Shown here piece by piece: positions 43,774-54,451 of a stretch of DNA of 64,000 nt. The notes below the pieces were generated by a model. That model was not told the origin of the DNA. It did no database searches and saw only the letters and a list, made by a program, of their open reading frames with translations. The stretch is taken from the NCBI RefSeq assembly GCF_023101085.1, contig NZ_CP064703.1, forward strand, positions 1,488,001 to 1,552,000, read 5' to 3'. The position numbers and the translations under genes were made by a program. Numbering within the stretch: the first letter of the stretch is position 1; each line of letters opens with the position of its first letter. Source of the stretch: Bradyrhizobium sp. 170. GTDB lineage: Bacteria > Pseudomonadota > Alphaproteobacteria > Rhizobiales > Xanthobacteraceae.

Positions 43774-46131
43774 ATGTCGTCTCTTCGTGCCGCCCGGTCG
43801 GGCAAATTCTTGCTCGCATCCGGCGTTCTCTCTTATTTTGCTTCCCTCGACATCTCCGTAGCCTGGGCGCAACAGGCGAGCTCCCGTGAGCAATTGCCAC
43901 CCGTCGAGATTTATCCGGGTGCCGATCAGAAGCGCAGACCGGCAAAGCCGGCCGGTCGCGACGAACGCGGCGCGCGCCATACGGCGGCAAGCAGAGCCAC
44001 GTCCGCCGCGACAGCACCGAAGCCTGATGAGCAAGCAATGCAGACGCCGCCGAACACGAACGCTGTCGCCAAGGGCGCTTCGCGTCTTGGCCTGACCGTG
44101 CGCGAGATTCCGGCAACCGTCGAGGTGATTTCAGCTGAGACGATCCGTGAGCAAGGCTATCGGACGGTGTCGGAAGTCGCGCAAGGCGCGGTCGGCGTGA
44201 CGTCCGGTGACAATCCGGCCGAGCCCTCGGCCTTCTCGATGCGCGGCTTCACCAACAGCCAGATCAACGTGCTCTACAACGGCATCAAGATCGGTCCGCA
44301 GAACATGACGTCGCGTATCATGGATGCGGCCAATCTCAAGGCAGTGGAGTTTCTGAAGGGACCAGCCTCACTGTTGTCGGGCGAGGGTGCCGCAGGCGGT
44401 GCGGTCAATTTCTTGACCAAGCAGCCGCACATCGGGCCGATCCGGAACGAGGCGTACTTCTCCTATGACTCGCTGAATTCGTTCCGGAGCTACTACGGCT
44501 CCGGCGGCAGCACCAACATCCAGAGCCTGGACTACCGGTTCGACATCAGCCGCTCCTCACTCAACGGTTTTGCCGACGACACCAACACGAAGACGCTCGA
44601 CGTATCGGGCCAACTGAATTACCGCATATCCGACAATCTCAAGGTCTGGGGCGCCATCGAATACAAGGAGGACCGTTCGAGGGCCTATTGGGGCGTGCCG
44701 CTCGTTCCGGTCGCCTTCAGCGGATCCCATGCCACAGCCGGCATTGTCTCCGGGAGCTACGTCTCGAACTACAACGGATCGAACCTGGGGCCCGTCACGA
44801 TCGACGACCGCACCTTCAACACCAACTACAACGTTCTCGATAATCGTAACGTGGCGAAGGAGGTATGGCTTCGCGGCGGCTTCGAGCTCAGGCTCGCACC
44901 CGGTCTGACCCTGAAGAGCCAGGCCTATGGCTATGGCGCCGAGCGCGAGTGGCTCAACAACGAAGTTGAGGCGTTCAACGCCAATTCGAACCTGGTCGAT
45001 CGCGAGCGCTTCTACGTGGCGCATCGCCAGAAGCTCGCAGGCAACATCACCGACTTGACCTGGGATGCGAACATCGTCGGTATGGATAACCGCCTCGTGA
45101 CGACGGTTGCGGCGAGCGGCCTCGATTTCGTCCGCCCGGGTGCCGCCAACTTCCCCCACGACCTGGTCACGCTGGTCGATCCCGCGCGCGGATACTACGG
45201 CCTGCTGACGACGCAGCGACAGACCGCTCGAATCGACAATGAGTCCCTGTCGTTCGAGGATCGCCTTAAGATCACACGGACATTTGCTCTGGTCGGTGGC
45301 CTGCGCATGGAGCATATCGGGCTCGATCGGAATTCGACCGACGCGAACGGCGTGGTGAAGACGGGCTTTCCCTTCTCGAAATCCTGGATGCCGGTGACGG
45401 GCCGCATCGGCTACACTTGGGAGGCCGTTCCCGGCCTGACGTTCTTCAGCCAATACGCAACGGGTGCAGACGTGTCGGCCAATAACATTTTTCTGCTCGG
45501 GCCGCTCCAGCCGCTCGACCTGACAACATCGCGGACCTATGAAACCGGCGTGAAGCATCTGTTCTGGGACAACCGGGCGGAGTGGTCGTTCTCAGCCTTC
45601 GATATCCTGCGCAAGAATGTCTATGCGGCGGCCGGCGGCATGCAGCTCAACTTCGCCGGACGGCAGGAATCGAAGGGCGTGGAGCTCGCAGCCTCCATGC
45701 GCCTGACGGAAGCCTGGCGTGTGTGGGGCAACATCGCCTATGTCGACGCGCGCTATGCCGACTACAATTTTGCTGGTGGCTCGTTTTCCGGGAATACGCC
45801 GCCGAACGTGCCGCGCGTCGTCGCGAACGCCGGCGCGTCCTACCGGTTCTTCACGCCGTGGCCGGTCGAGCTCGGGGTGATCGGCCGCCATGTCGGCGAT
45901 CGCTACAACACCGTCACGGTGACGATGAACGCCTGCACGGTGGCCGATCTCTATGCCTTCGTCGACATCCCCAAATCCGTCTTCAATGCCGTCGAGCAAA
46001 CGCGGCTGACTTTCCGGGTGCGGAATGTGACCGACAAGCGCTACGCGATCTGGGGCGATCCGTTCTATCCCGACCAGATCCTGCTGGGAGCCCCGCGCAC
46101 CTATGAGATCTCCGCCGCCCTCAAATGGTGA
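43774..46131 (+). CDS. TonB-dependent outer-membrane receptor, probable corrinoid uptake
   Basis: A 785-residue outer-membrane barrel with signal peptide (1-33, ending AWAQ), a Pro/Lys/Arg-rich linker, plug domain (about 95-225; VISAETIREQGYRT, FSMRGFTN, VEFLKGPASLLSGEG) and barrel ending in YEISAALKW with terminal Trp. By motif it resembles FhuA/ferrisiderophore receptors more than BtuB. Because a cobalamin riboswitch governs it and a B12 locus precedes it, I infer corrinoid transport; a siderophore specificity would be odd under such control. Followed 12 bp later by a PepSY protein. Confidence 0.88.
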   Translation: MSSLRAARSGKFLLASGVLSYFASLDISVAWAQQASSREQLPPVEIYPGADQKRRPAKPAGRDERGARHTAASRATSAATAPKPDEQAMQTPPNTNAVAKGASRLGLTVREIPATVEVISAETIREQGYRTVSEVAQGAVGVTSGDNPAEPSAFSMRGFTNSQINVLYNGIKIGPQNMTSRIMDAANLKAVEFLKGPASLLSGEGAAGGAVNFLTKQPHIGPIRNEAYFSYDSLNSFRSYYGSGGSTNIQSLDYRFDISRSSLNGFADDTNTKTLDVSGQLNYRISDNLKVWGAIEYKEDRSRAYWGVPLVPVAFSGSHATAGIVSGSYVSNYNGSNLGPVTIDDRTFNTNYNVLDNRNVAKEVWLRGGFELRLAPGLTLKSQAYGYGAEREWLNNEVEAFNANSNLVDRERFYVAHRQKLAGNITDLTWDANIVGMDNRLVTTVAASGLDFVRPGAANFPHDLVTLVDPARGYYGLLTTQRQTARIDNESLSFEDRLKITRTFALVGGLRMEHIGLDRNSTDANGVVKTGFPFSKSWMPVTGRIGYTWEAVPGLTFFSQYATGADVSANNIFLLGPLQPLDLTTSRTYETGVKHLFWDNRAEWSFSAFDILRKNVYAAAGGMQLNFAGRQESKGVELAASMRLTEAWRVWGNIAYVDARYADYNFAGGSFSGNTPPNVPRVVANAGASYRFFTPWPVELGVIGRHVGDRYNTVTVTMNACTVADLYAFVDIPKSVFNAVEQTRLTFRVRNVTDKRYAIWGDPFYPDQILLGAPRTYEISAALKW

Positions 46132-46143
46132 GGTGATTGCCGT

Positions 46144-47610
46144 ATGATGGACGGACTGGTCCTGCTGCACCGATGGCTCGGGGTCGCGTTCTGCCTCCTG
46201 TTCGCAATGTGGTTTGCGACCGGCATTGTCATGCACTTCGTTCCGTTTCCGTCGCTCACGGAAGCGGAACGCTTTGCCGGACTTGCCGCCGTGGACAGCG
46301 CTCGTGTGACCATCGATCCGTCGACAGCTGTCGAGGCAAGCGGCATCGAGGACGCCGCGCGCGTTCGGCTGATCCAGCGGACCGACGGGCCGGTGTACGT
46401 CGTTTCGGGGTCGTCGCAATTGCGGACGATCCGTGCATCAGATGCGACGGGTGCCGCATTGAAGAAATCTCCCGACATTGCCCTCGCTGCGGCGAGGGAT
46501 CATGCAAGGCGGCGCGGCATGGATATCTCGCGCGCGTCAATCGTTGAGCTCGCAGATTATGATCAATGGAGCGTGCCGAACGGCTTCGATCGTCACCGTC
46601 CCTTGTTTCGCGTGGCGCTCAACGATGCGGCCGATACAGCAGTCTATGTGTCCTCGGTCACCGGCGAGATCGTATTGGACACGACGCGCAGCGAGAGGTG
46701 GTGGAATCTTGCGGGCAGCGTGCTGCACTGGATCTATCCCATGATGCTCCGAAGCAATTGGTCGCTCTGGGATCGCGTGGTATGGACGCTGTCGCTGCTT
46801 GCCTTGATCGGAGCGGCGCTCGGCGCGGTGCTTGGGGGCGCGCGGATCAGGATTCAGCAGGGGACTGCCGTTTCGCCCTATCATGGCTGGCATGCGCTGC
46901 ATCACGTCATTGGCTTAATAGCGACAGTTTTCGTCCTGACGTGGATCTTCAGCGGCTGGCTATCCATGGATCACGGGCGGTTGTTCTCGCGTGGGCAATT
47001 GACCGACACCGAGGCTAACGCCGCCGCGTCCCCACCAGCCTGGAACAGGCTTCCGTCTACAGACTGGGGGTCAATATCGCCGTCTGCCCGAGAGATCGAA
47101 TGGTTCGCCTTCAATGGGGACCGCTATCGACGCGACCGGATCGATCTCGGGAGGCAAACGCTAGTTCGAGCGGGGAGCCCGAGATCGGACGATCAATCAG
47201 GGTTCCTGGACTCGCGCGAGGTCCAAGCGTTGACCCACCGCTTGGCATTTGGTTGCGGCTTTCCAGCAATCCTTGCGGCAGATGACAACTACATGGCGTC
47301 CTCCACGATACCGGGTGCGCCTGTCTACCGTTCGGTATGCGGCAACGTGTGGTATGACATTGACGGCGCGAGCGGGAACATCTTGCAAAGATTGGACTCG
47401 TCGCGCCGCGCGTATCGCTGGCTTTACAGCGCATTACACACGCTGGATTTTCCAATCCTTGTGATTCGTCCTCGCGTCCGGAGCACTTTGATAGTCGGCC
47501 TCTGCATGTGTGGACTGCTGTTCGCAATAACTGGCATAGTTATTGGCTGGCGACGCGTGAGATACTCCGTGCTTGGGAAAGTGGTCCGTAAAGATGCTCG
47601 AGAAGTCTGA
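46144..47610 (+). CDS. PepSY-associated membrane protein (PiuB-like)
   Basis: A 488-residue inner-membrane protein with helices near residues 8-30, 205-240, 258-275 and 450-475, and PepSY-like periplasmic domains between. Conserved His residues in LHRWLG, HALHHVIG and SALHTLD could bind haem, as in PepSY ferric reductases. Shine-Dalgarno AGGTGA precedes the ATG. Transcribed with the riboswitch-controlled receptor; inferred role is reductive release of the imported corrinoid or metal complex. Confidence 0.8.
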   Translation: MMDGLVLLHRWLGVAFCLLFAMWFATGIVMHFVPFPSLTEAERFAGLAAVDSARVTIDPSTAVEASGIEDAARVRLIQRTDGPVYVVSGSSQLRTIRASDATGAALKKSPDIALAAARDHARRRGMDISRASIVELADYDQWSVPNGFDRHRPLFRVALNDAADTAVYVSSVTGEIVLDTTRSERWWNLAGSVLHWIYPMMLRSNWSLWDRVVWTLSLLALIGAALGAVLGGARIRIQQGTAVSPYHGWHALHHVIGLIATVFVLTWIFSGWLSMDHGRLFSRGQLTDTEANAAASPPAWNRLPSTDWGSISPSAREIEWFAFNGDRYRRDRIDLGRQTLVRAGSPRSDDQSGFLDSREVQALTHRLAFGCGFPAILAADDNYMASSTIPGAPVYRSVCGNVWYDIDGASGNILQRLDSSRRAYRWLYSALHTLDFPILVIRPRVRSTLIVGLCMCGLLFAITGIVIGWRRVRYSVLGKVVRKDAREV

Positions 47611-47790
47611 TCTTCCTCGTTTCGCTGAGAACACTCAGCAACTCTAAAGTTCGCCGCGACACGCGCGTTTCTTTACTGCCAGCACCGCCGAGCTCGAACC
47701 CTCGATGTTTAGCGCGGATCTCTCCGGCGCGGCTGCATTCATCAGACGATCGAGCCGGCCGGCTCCACGGCGATCGTGCGAACAGCAGGA

Positions 47791-48327
47791 TTAATCCGCT
47801 TCAGAGACGCTCATGTCGAGAAGGTGGCGGACGGTGCAGCCGCCGTATACCGAAGCCTTCAACTCGGGAAGATAGCGGACGACCGGCGCTTCGGGATCGA
47901 GCCGGCCTTGCCCGGTCAGGATGCCGCCGACCGTGCCGGCTATGGATTTGCTGACCGAAAATATCAGGTGCTGCGCATCGGGCGCGAGACCGTGCGCATA
48001 CCACTCCGTGACGGTCCGGCCGCGATGGAGCACCAAAAAGCCGTCGACGTGGGTTGAGCGCAACGCGTCAGCGACCGTCCTCTTTTCGCCCTTCAGGTCC
48101 GCGAAGGGGATCTCGTCGAGATAGCGGGGCGACCGCGGCAGCGCTACTGGCGTGCTCGATCGCGCAATGTTCGCGGTGGGAAGCACTTCGCGAACATTCC
48201 GATAGCTCCATTCCATCTGCGGATGCTGGCGCCAGTTGGCGAGCGTGATCTGACCTTCGTCAGCCGGACAATCGACATGGTACCTTGAGCGCCAAGCATC
48301 TCTGGGAGACGAGCCTGGCGGGATCAT
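47791..48327 (-). pseudogene. serine hydrolase / class C beta-lactamase-like, truncated
   Basis: The frame encodes EWSYRNVREVLPTA, a strand region DGFLVLHRGR and the SxxK nucleophile motif in IFSVSKSIAG, then ends 39 residues later at SVSEAD, before the YxN and HxG motifs of the fold. Only about the first 180 of an expected 400 or so residues remain. The start (ATG 48327) is a guess. The 3' deletion end is at the stop near 47791. Confidence 0.7.
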
Positions 48328-48486
48328 CGCGGCGGCGGGTGTCGCAGCAATCCACCGGACGGTGGATATGAGTTGTCGCTGTCCGCCGCCCGCGCCGGGC
48401 AGTATGTCCTTTTTTGATCGCGTTTTTAAGGGGTTGGCCCGCATTTTGCTTGACTGAAAGGTGCGTCTGCCCCGTGCGCGAGACGG

Positions 48487-49206
48487 ATGCGCTCGATGTC
48501 CGACTTTCAGAGGAAGCAAATTGGGAGGGTGGCCATGTACATGATCGCGAGTCGCTCTGATCCGGCAGCCAGTCAGGCCGTTCAATTTGCGAGAGGGATG
48601 TTCGATGCATCAGCGATGGCGTTTTACGCCGTCGATGATGGTCTTAACCACAATCGATTTCTCTTGAGCGGAATTCCGCTCGATTTTCATCGCGAATATG
48701 TTGAGCGGATGGGGCAGTTCGACCCGCTTCATCCCAAACGCGCCGCCGGAAAGCCATTTGCGTGGCTCAGCGTCATGTCAACGCAATACTCGAATGCGGA
48801 AACGGCAGCATACCGGTCATTTACCGACCAGTTCGGAATCGCCGACATGATGGAGTTTTTCTTCCGTCGAGGTGATAAGATCGTCGCCGGCATGAGCGTC
48901 ATCTGGATGCCTGGATGCAAGATTCCCGACGAGGCTACAAATATCGCTGAGAAGATTCACGATTATCTCGAGTTCAACCTGGTCGGTTGCACGCCGTCGG
49001 CGAGTGAACAGGCCGCGCGCTATGGCCTGACCTCGCGCGAACTCGACGTGATCGAGCTCGTCTGCTGCGGACGGACCAACCGAGAGATCAGCGAGTGCCT
49101 TGGGATAGGCCACGCGACCGTCAAGACGCATCTCATCCACATCTTCGAGAAGCTCGGTGTGGAGACGCGCTCGGCGGTGGTCGCGCTGATGTCGAGACTG
49201 CACTGA
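48487..49206 (+). CDS. LuxR-family transcriptional regulator
   Basis: A 239-residue regulator. N-terminal ligand-binding-type domain (about 25-165; FYAVDDGLNHN, FAWLSVMS, GDKIVAGMSVIWMPG) and C-terminal LuxR helix-turn-helix (170-235; LTSRELDVIELV, TNREISECLGIGHATVKTHL). No LuxI synthase is nearby, so it may be a solo regulator. Starts at ATG 48487 or 48499. Divergent from the serine hydrolase remnant, upstream of the decayed catabolic cluster it could once have controlled. Confidence 0.85.
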   Translation: MRSMSDFQRKQIGRVAMYMIASRSDPAASQAVQFARGMFDASAMAFYAVDDGLNHNRFLLSGIPLDFHREYVERMGQFDPLHPKRAAGKPFAWLSVMSTQYSNAETAAYRSFTDQFGIADMMEFFFRRGDKIVAGMSVIWMPGCKIPDEATNIAEKIHDYLEFNLVGCTPSASEQAARYGLTSRELDVIELVCCGRTNREISECLGIGHATVKTHLIHIFEKLGVETRSAVVALMSRLH

Positions 49207-49271
49207 TAGGCTTGCGCGCCGTCGCGAAGCGATGGCGCCCTTCATGATCGATCATCCACCGTTCGGTTGAT

Positions 49272-49318
49272 TGATCCGGCATGGTTGCCGGATCACGGTT
49301 CCCCTGGTGTTTCAGGGG
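49272..49318 (+). repeat. two tandem perfect hairpins
   Basis: TGATCCGGC-6 nt-GCCGGATCA (49272-49295) is followed 5 bp later by CCCCTG-6 nt-CAGGGG (49301-49318). No T-run follows. They sit 66 bp after the LuxR stop and before the broken ABC gene; possible terminator, attenuator or palindromic repeat element. Confidence 0.65.
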
Positions 49319-49338
49319 CCGGCGTCATTCTAGCGATG

Positions 49339-50157
<819 letters not shown>

Positions 50158-50165
<8 letters not shown>

Positions 50166-50889
50166 ATCTGCTGGCGGAAGCGACCAAGGCGGCCTACCGG
50201 GCGCGCGACTCCTTCTTCTGCGATCCCGCCACCAGCAATATCGACAGCGCCTCGTTCCTTTCCGACGACTATATCGGCGCAATCCGCAAAAAGATCGACA
50301 TGAAACGCGCCTCAACCATCGAGGCGTGGGAGGATATCGAGCACCGCGATACCGTTTATGTCACGGTTGTCGACCGCGACCTCAATGCGATTTCGCTGAT
50401 CAACTCGCTGTTCTATCCGTTCGGCAGCGGCATCTATGCGCCGAAGTCCGGCGTGCTGCTGCATAACCGCGGCTGGAGCTTTCGCGCCCGGCCGGGGCAT
50501 CCCAATTCGCTCGGGCCGCGCAAGCGGCCGATGCACACCATCATTCCCGGCATGATGATGCAGAACGGACGCGCGGTGATGCCGTTCGGGGTGATGGGCG
50601 GGCACTATCAGGCCACGGGCCACGCCAACCTGATCTCGAACATCCTCGACCTCGGCCTGGACATCCAGCCGCCGCGGAGGCGCCGCGATCGTTCTCGTTT
50701 GACGGCGTGCTCTCGCTGGAAACAACGATATCGGCCTCAGCCAAGGACGATCTCGCCGCGCGCGGGCACAATGTCCGCTGGTCAGAGGAGCCGATCGGCG
50801 GCTGCCAGGCGATCCGCATCGACCACGAACGCGGCGGTCTCCTCGGCGCGTCCGATCACCGCAAGGACGGGCTGGCGCTGGGTTTTTGA
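50158..50889 (+). pseudogene. gamma-glutamyltransferase, C-terminal remnant
   Basis: Begins at [15 protein letters not shown], fused directly to the ABC remnant, so the N-terminal half is gone. [16 protein letters not shown] contains the Thr of the autoprocessing site region, followed by [23 protein letters not shown] and [10 protein letters not shown] frameshift near 50675 moves the last 70 residues (ending GLALGF) to another frame. Would have been a periplasmic or cytosolic glutathione/gamma-glutamyl hydrolase; now certainly inactive. Confidence 0.85.
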
Positions 50890-50890
50890 A

Positions 50891-52243
50891 CTACTTGACC
50901 GCCTCTAGCCCGGCGTCGATGCCCTCGGCGATTTTTGCAACGTCCGCCGACGTCAGGATCAGCGGCGGCGACAGGATGAGGTTATTGCCCGAGACGCGAA
51001 GCATCACGCCGGCCTCGTAGGCGCCGTCCGCCACCGCCGCCATCGTCTTCTTGTCGGCCGCCTTCTTGCTGTCGCGATCGGAGACGAGTTCGATGCCGGC
51101 CATCAGCCCCTTGTAACGGACATCGCCGACGACGGCGTGCCGCGCCTTGAGCTGTTCCAGCGCCTGTCCCAGCTCCTTGCCGCGCGCAACGGCATTCTCG
51201 TCGAGCTTGAGCCGCTTGGTTTCAGCGAGCGCCGCGATCCCCGCGGCGCAGCCAACGGGGTGCCCCGAATAGGTGTAGCCGTGGCCGATCGAACCGAAAG
51301 TGGTTTGATCGGATTCAAAAGTCTCGGCGATCTTGTCATTGATCAGGGTGGCGCCGAGCGGGAAATAACCCGAAGTGATCGCCTTGGCGATCGTCATCAT
51401 GTCCGGCTCCACGCCGAAAAGCCGCGCGCCCGACCAGGCGCCGGTGCGGCCAAAGCCGGTCACCACCTCGTCCGAGATCATCAGGATGCCGTGGCGGTCA
51501 CAGATTTCGCGCACAAGCTTCATGAAGTTGTCAGGAGGCACGATCACCCCTCCGGCGCCGAGCACGGGCTCCATGATGAAGGCGGCGATCGTATCCGCGC
51601 CCTGGAACGCGATCTCGTCCTCCATGGCGGCCGCACAGAGCTGCGCCAGCCTGGCCGGATCGGTCTCATTAAACGGATTGCGATAGGTCCAGGGCGCCGG
51701 GATGTGGAACACGCCGGGCAGCAGCGGCTCGCAATTGCGTCGGAAGTTGGCATTGCCGTTGACCGAGGCGCCGCCGAAATGCGTGCCGTGATAGCCCTTC
51801 TTCAGTGCAAGGAATTTAGTGCGGTCCGATTGTCCCTTGATCTTCCAGTACTGCCGCGCAAGCCGCAGCGCCGACTCGACGGAATCGGAGCCGCCCGATG
51901 TGAAGAAGGCGCGCACCATCGCTTCCGGCTTGAACCATTCGGTCAGCTCGTAGGCGAGTTCGATCGAAGGGCCGTTCGAGGTGCCGCGAAACCCGGAATA
52001 ATAGGGGAGCGCATCGAGCTGGTCGGCGATCGCCTTCTTGATCGGGTCGCAGCTATAGCCGAGGTTGACGTTCCACAACCCGCCAACGGCGTCGAGCAGG
52101 GTGCGCCCGCTCACGTCGGTGACGTGGACGCCTTCGCCCTTCATGATGATCCTTGGCGGATGGGCGCGCATTTCCGCCGGATGCGCCATCGGATGCCATA
52201 TCGATTTGGCGTTGTTCTCGATCAGGAAATTGGTGTCGCGCAT
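50891..52243 (-). CDS. class III omega-aminotransferase
   Basis: Intact PLP aminotransferase of 450 residues of the beta-alanine/omega-amino acid:pyruvate type. HPMAHP near the N-terminus, [12 protein letters not shown] (114-125), [13 protein letters not shown] with ring Asp258, and PLP Lys287 in TIAKAITSG. Convergent with the gamma-glutamyltransferase remnant (1 bp between the ends). Upstream of the HAD remnant on the same strand side, so probably the last gene of an operon with the Tm-1-like protein. Substrate unknown. Confidence 0.88.
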   Translation of the reverse strand: MRDTNFLIENNAKSIWHPMAHPAEMRAHPPRIIMKGEGVHVTDVSGRTLLDAVGGLWNVNLGYSCDPIKKAIADQLDALPYYSGFRGTSNGPSIELAYELTEWFKPEAMVRAFFTSGGSDSVESALRLARQYWKIKGQSDRTKFLALKKGYHGTHFGGASVNGNANFRRNCEPLLPGVFHIPAPWTYRNPFNETDPARLAQLCAAAMEDEIAFQGADTIAAFIMEPVLGAGGVIVPPDNFMKLVREICDRHGILMISDEVVTGFGRTGAWSGARLFGVEPDMMTIAKAITSGYFPLGATLINDKIAETFESDQTTFGSIGHGYTYSGHPVGCAAGIAALAETKRLKLDENAVARGKELGQALEQLKARHAVVGDVRYKGLMAGIELVSDRDSKKAADKKTMAAVADGAYEAGVMLRVSGNNLILSPPLILTSADVAKIAEGIDAGLEAVK

Positions 52244-52261
52244 GATCTGCCTGCCATTTCT

Positions 52262-52926
52262 TCAAGTGAGTTCGAGGCCGAAGGGTCGGAGCGCGGCGAC
52301 GTAGCCGGAGCGGGGATCGCGGACGTCGAACAGGACAGTGTGCATTCCGCACGCTTCGGCCCCATCGATGTTGCGCCGCTGGTCGTCCACGAACACGCAA
52401 GCCCCGGCGTCGAGGGACAACGCGTCGAGCACCATCTGATAGGCGCGCGGATCGGGTTTCAATAGCTTTGTGTAGGTGGCATCAATGATTGCCGCAAGCG
52501 CTGCAACAACGGCAATCTTCCACGAAATTCCGTGCCGTAGAACAAGTCGAGCTCATTCGATAGGATCGCTAGTTTGAAGCCGGTGTCCGCAACCAGTTCG
52601 ATCGCCCGCTTGGCTTCGGGCCTGATCACGGCTTCCGGGTCGGCGCCACGCGCCCGTTTGACGAAGGTCGCCATGTCGTTCCAGTCTTCGCCGACCAGAC
52701 GTCCCACCTCGCGGCTGCGCGTGACCAAATAGTCACGTTCCGAAATTTCGCCGCGTTGCATCGATGCCCAAAGCGGGTCGGTTTCGATCGCGAAGGGTCC
52801 GCGCCAGCGCAAGGTGCTCGGGGAAAGGCCAAGGGCGGCTTCGGTCAGTCCGTGGGTTTCGAACAGCGTCTTCGAGATGACGCCGCCGAAATCGAGCACG
52901 AGGGCTTTGGCGCGCGGAAAACTCAC
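52262..52926 (-). pseudogene. HAD-family hydrolase, frameshifted
   Basis: N-terminal part (GTG 52926 onward) has LVLDFGGVIS with the nucleophile Asp and LAILSNE; after FRGRLPLLQR the frame ends at 52459. The remainder, AIIDATYTKLLKPDP then FVDDQRRNIDGA (metal-binding Asp pair), is in another frame to 52262. One frameshift near 52490-52505 separates them. The GTG overlaps the stop of the Tm-1-like gene (GTGA), so the two were one operon. Confidence 0.8.
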
Positions 52927-54185
52927 GCCGCGACCGATGCCCGGCCGGCCGGCACGATGCCGGCCTTGACCCAACGATCGAATATGCCGAGCACGGTGGC
53001 GTTGAATGCCGCGCTATTGATGTGGTCATTGATCTCGTGAAGCTCGACCGGCGGCTTGATGGCCGAACGCATCTCGCCGACGAAGGCGGCCAGTCCTTCC
53101 GGATCGTGCAGTGCTTCGCCTTCGCGGTCCCATTGCTGGATACCGCCGGTCGGCAGGACAAACGCCACCGGCGCCTGAGCTGAAGCAAGCTTGTCTGCAA
53201 TTGCGCGCGCGATCCTGCGCCGATCGTCCGGGCGCGATGTCGCCGAGGCCAGCAGCCGGTTGTGTGCATGGTAGGGGCGTTCGAGCAGTTCCTTCGGCGT
53301 TGGCAGCCAGGCCGGAAAATCCACCATATCGATGGCGCCCGGCGCCACGATCTGCGCTATTCCGGCCTTGCCGGCGTTCTCCAGCCGATCGGCGCCGGAA
53401 TTCACGACCGAGCCGGTCAATTGGTTGGCGACCTCCTGCAGGCTGAGATCGAGAATGGCAGCAAAGCCCTCCTTCGCGGCGATCGATTCCATCGCGCGGC
53501 CGCCCATGCCGGTGGTGTGAAACACCACGACCTCGCAGCCGCGCTGTTCCAGCGCAGGCTTGAGTTCGACCATGTAGCTGAGGCAGCTTTTTCCAAGCGA
53601 CGTCATGGCGACGACGGGCCGGTCCGACCGCGGTTTCATCGCGCTTCTCGCAGCGCCCACGACTGCCCCGCAGCCTTGCGACAGCACGGATTTGCAGGTG
53701 CTGTTGAGCCCATAGAGACCGCCGGCCCACAGGATCATCATCAGGTCGGCCGCGATGCGCTCCGGCGGCACCAGATGCGAGTAGGCAATGGTCGAGATCA
53801 CGAATTTCGGTACGCCGATCGGCAGCGCCTGCGCGACATCGAGCGCGATATCCGTCCCCATGGTGCCGCCGATCGCGAGCATGCCGTCGAAGTCGCCGCT
53901 ATCGTATAAACGCCGTGCCAACCGCTTCGCCCCGAGCGCCATCAGCGACATCGCCGAATTCTCGTCGCCGCTTTCGGCGATCTTGTCGATCGTGGTCTCG
54001 GCTGCCTGCGCCACTGCGTGCTTGTCGTGATGCGGCGAGTAGGGGGGATCGCCGAGCACGCTGACATCCATCATGATGGCTTCGCCGCCGGCTGCCGCGA
54101 TGCAGTCTCCGATGAAGCGCAGTTCATCCGCCTTGGTGTCGCCTGTCCCAATGACCAGGATTCGGGGATGCGCGAGTTTGGTCAT
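52923..54185 (-). CDS. Tm-1-like ATP-binding domain protein (UPF0261)
   Basis: Intact 420-residue protein of the Tm-1/UPF0261 family (ILVIGTGDTKADEL near the N-terminus, LAIGGTMGTDIAL, VVFHTTGMGGRAMES, FVLPTGGIQQWD). Plant Tm-1 binds ATP and blocks a viral replicase; bacterial members lie in catabolic clusters and have no settled role. ATG 54185 fits the family start; the longer frame is unsupported. Overlaps the HAD remnant. Confidence 0.85.
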   Translation of the reverse strand: MTKLAHPRILVIGTGDTKADELRFIGDCIAAAGGEAIMMDVSVLGDPPYSPHHDKHAVAQAAETTIDKIAESGDENSAMSLMALGAKRLARRLYDSGDFDGMLAIGGTMGTDIALDVAQALPIGVPKFVISTIAYSHLVPPERIAADLMMILWAGGLYGLNSTCKSVLSQGCGAVVGAARSAMKPRSDRPVVAMTSLGKSCLSYMVELKPALEQRGCEVVVFHTTGMGGRAMESIAAKEGFAAILDLSLQEVANQLTGSVVNSGADRLENAGKAGIAQIVAPGAIDMVDFPAWLPTPKELLERPYHAHNRLLASATSRPDDRRRIARAIADKLASAQAPVAFVLPTGGIQQWDREGEALHDPEGLAAFVGEMRSAIKPPVELHEINDHINSAAFNATVLGIFDRWVKAGIVPAGRASVAA

Positions 54186-54451
54186 GGTCGATGGATGCTC
54201 CAAAATTTTCCTCGGTTGCGCGCCGGCCGGGAGCCGCGCATCCGAACGGCCGCTCAGGCTGCGGCACAGCAAAAGTGGTAGGTCGAAAACTGGTGGCTTT
54301 CAAGTTTGCCGGCCTTGGGGCGGTCGTTGCAGCATCCACCTATCGGTTGATTGCGACGGAACGGGCCGCGAGCGCCTATTCCCGTTGCAAAAAGGTCTCT
54401 TGGCGAGAGGACGTGGGGGTGCGCAAGCCGTCTTCACGAGGCAAGTGAAGC

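Noticed and set aside
44557..45558. 333-residue minus-strand frame within the TonB receptor
   Set aside because: Antisense shadow; the receptor has signal peptide, plug and barrel features.
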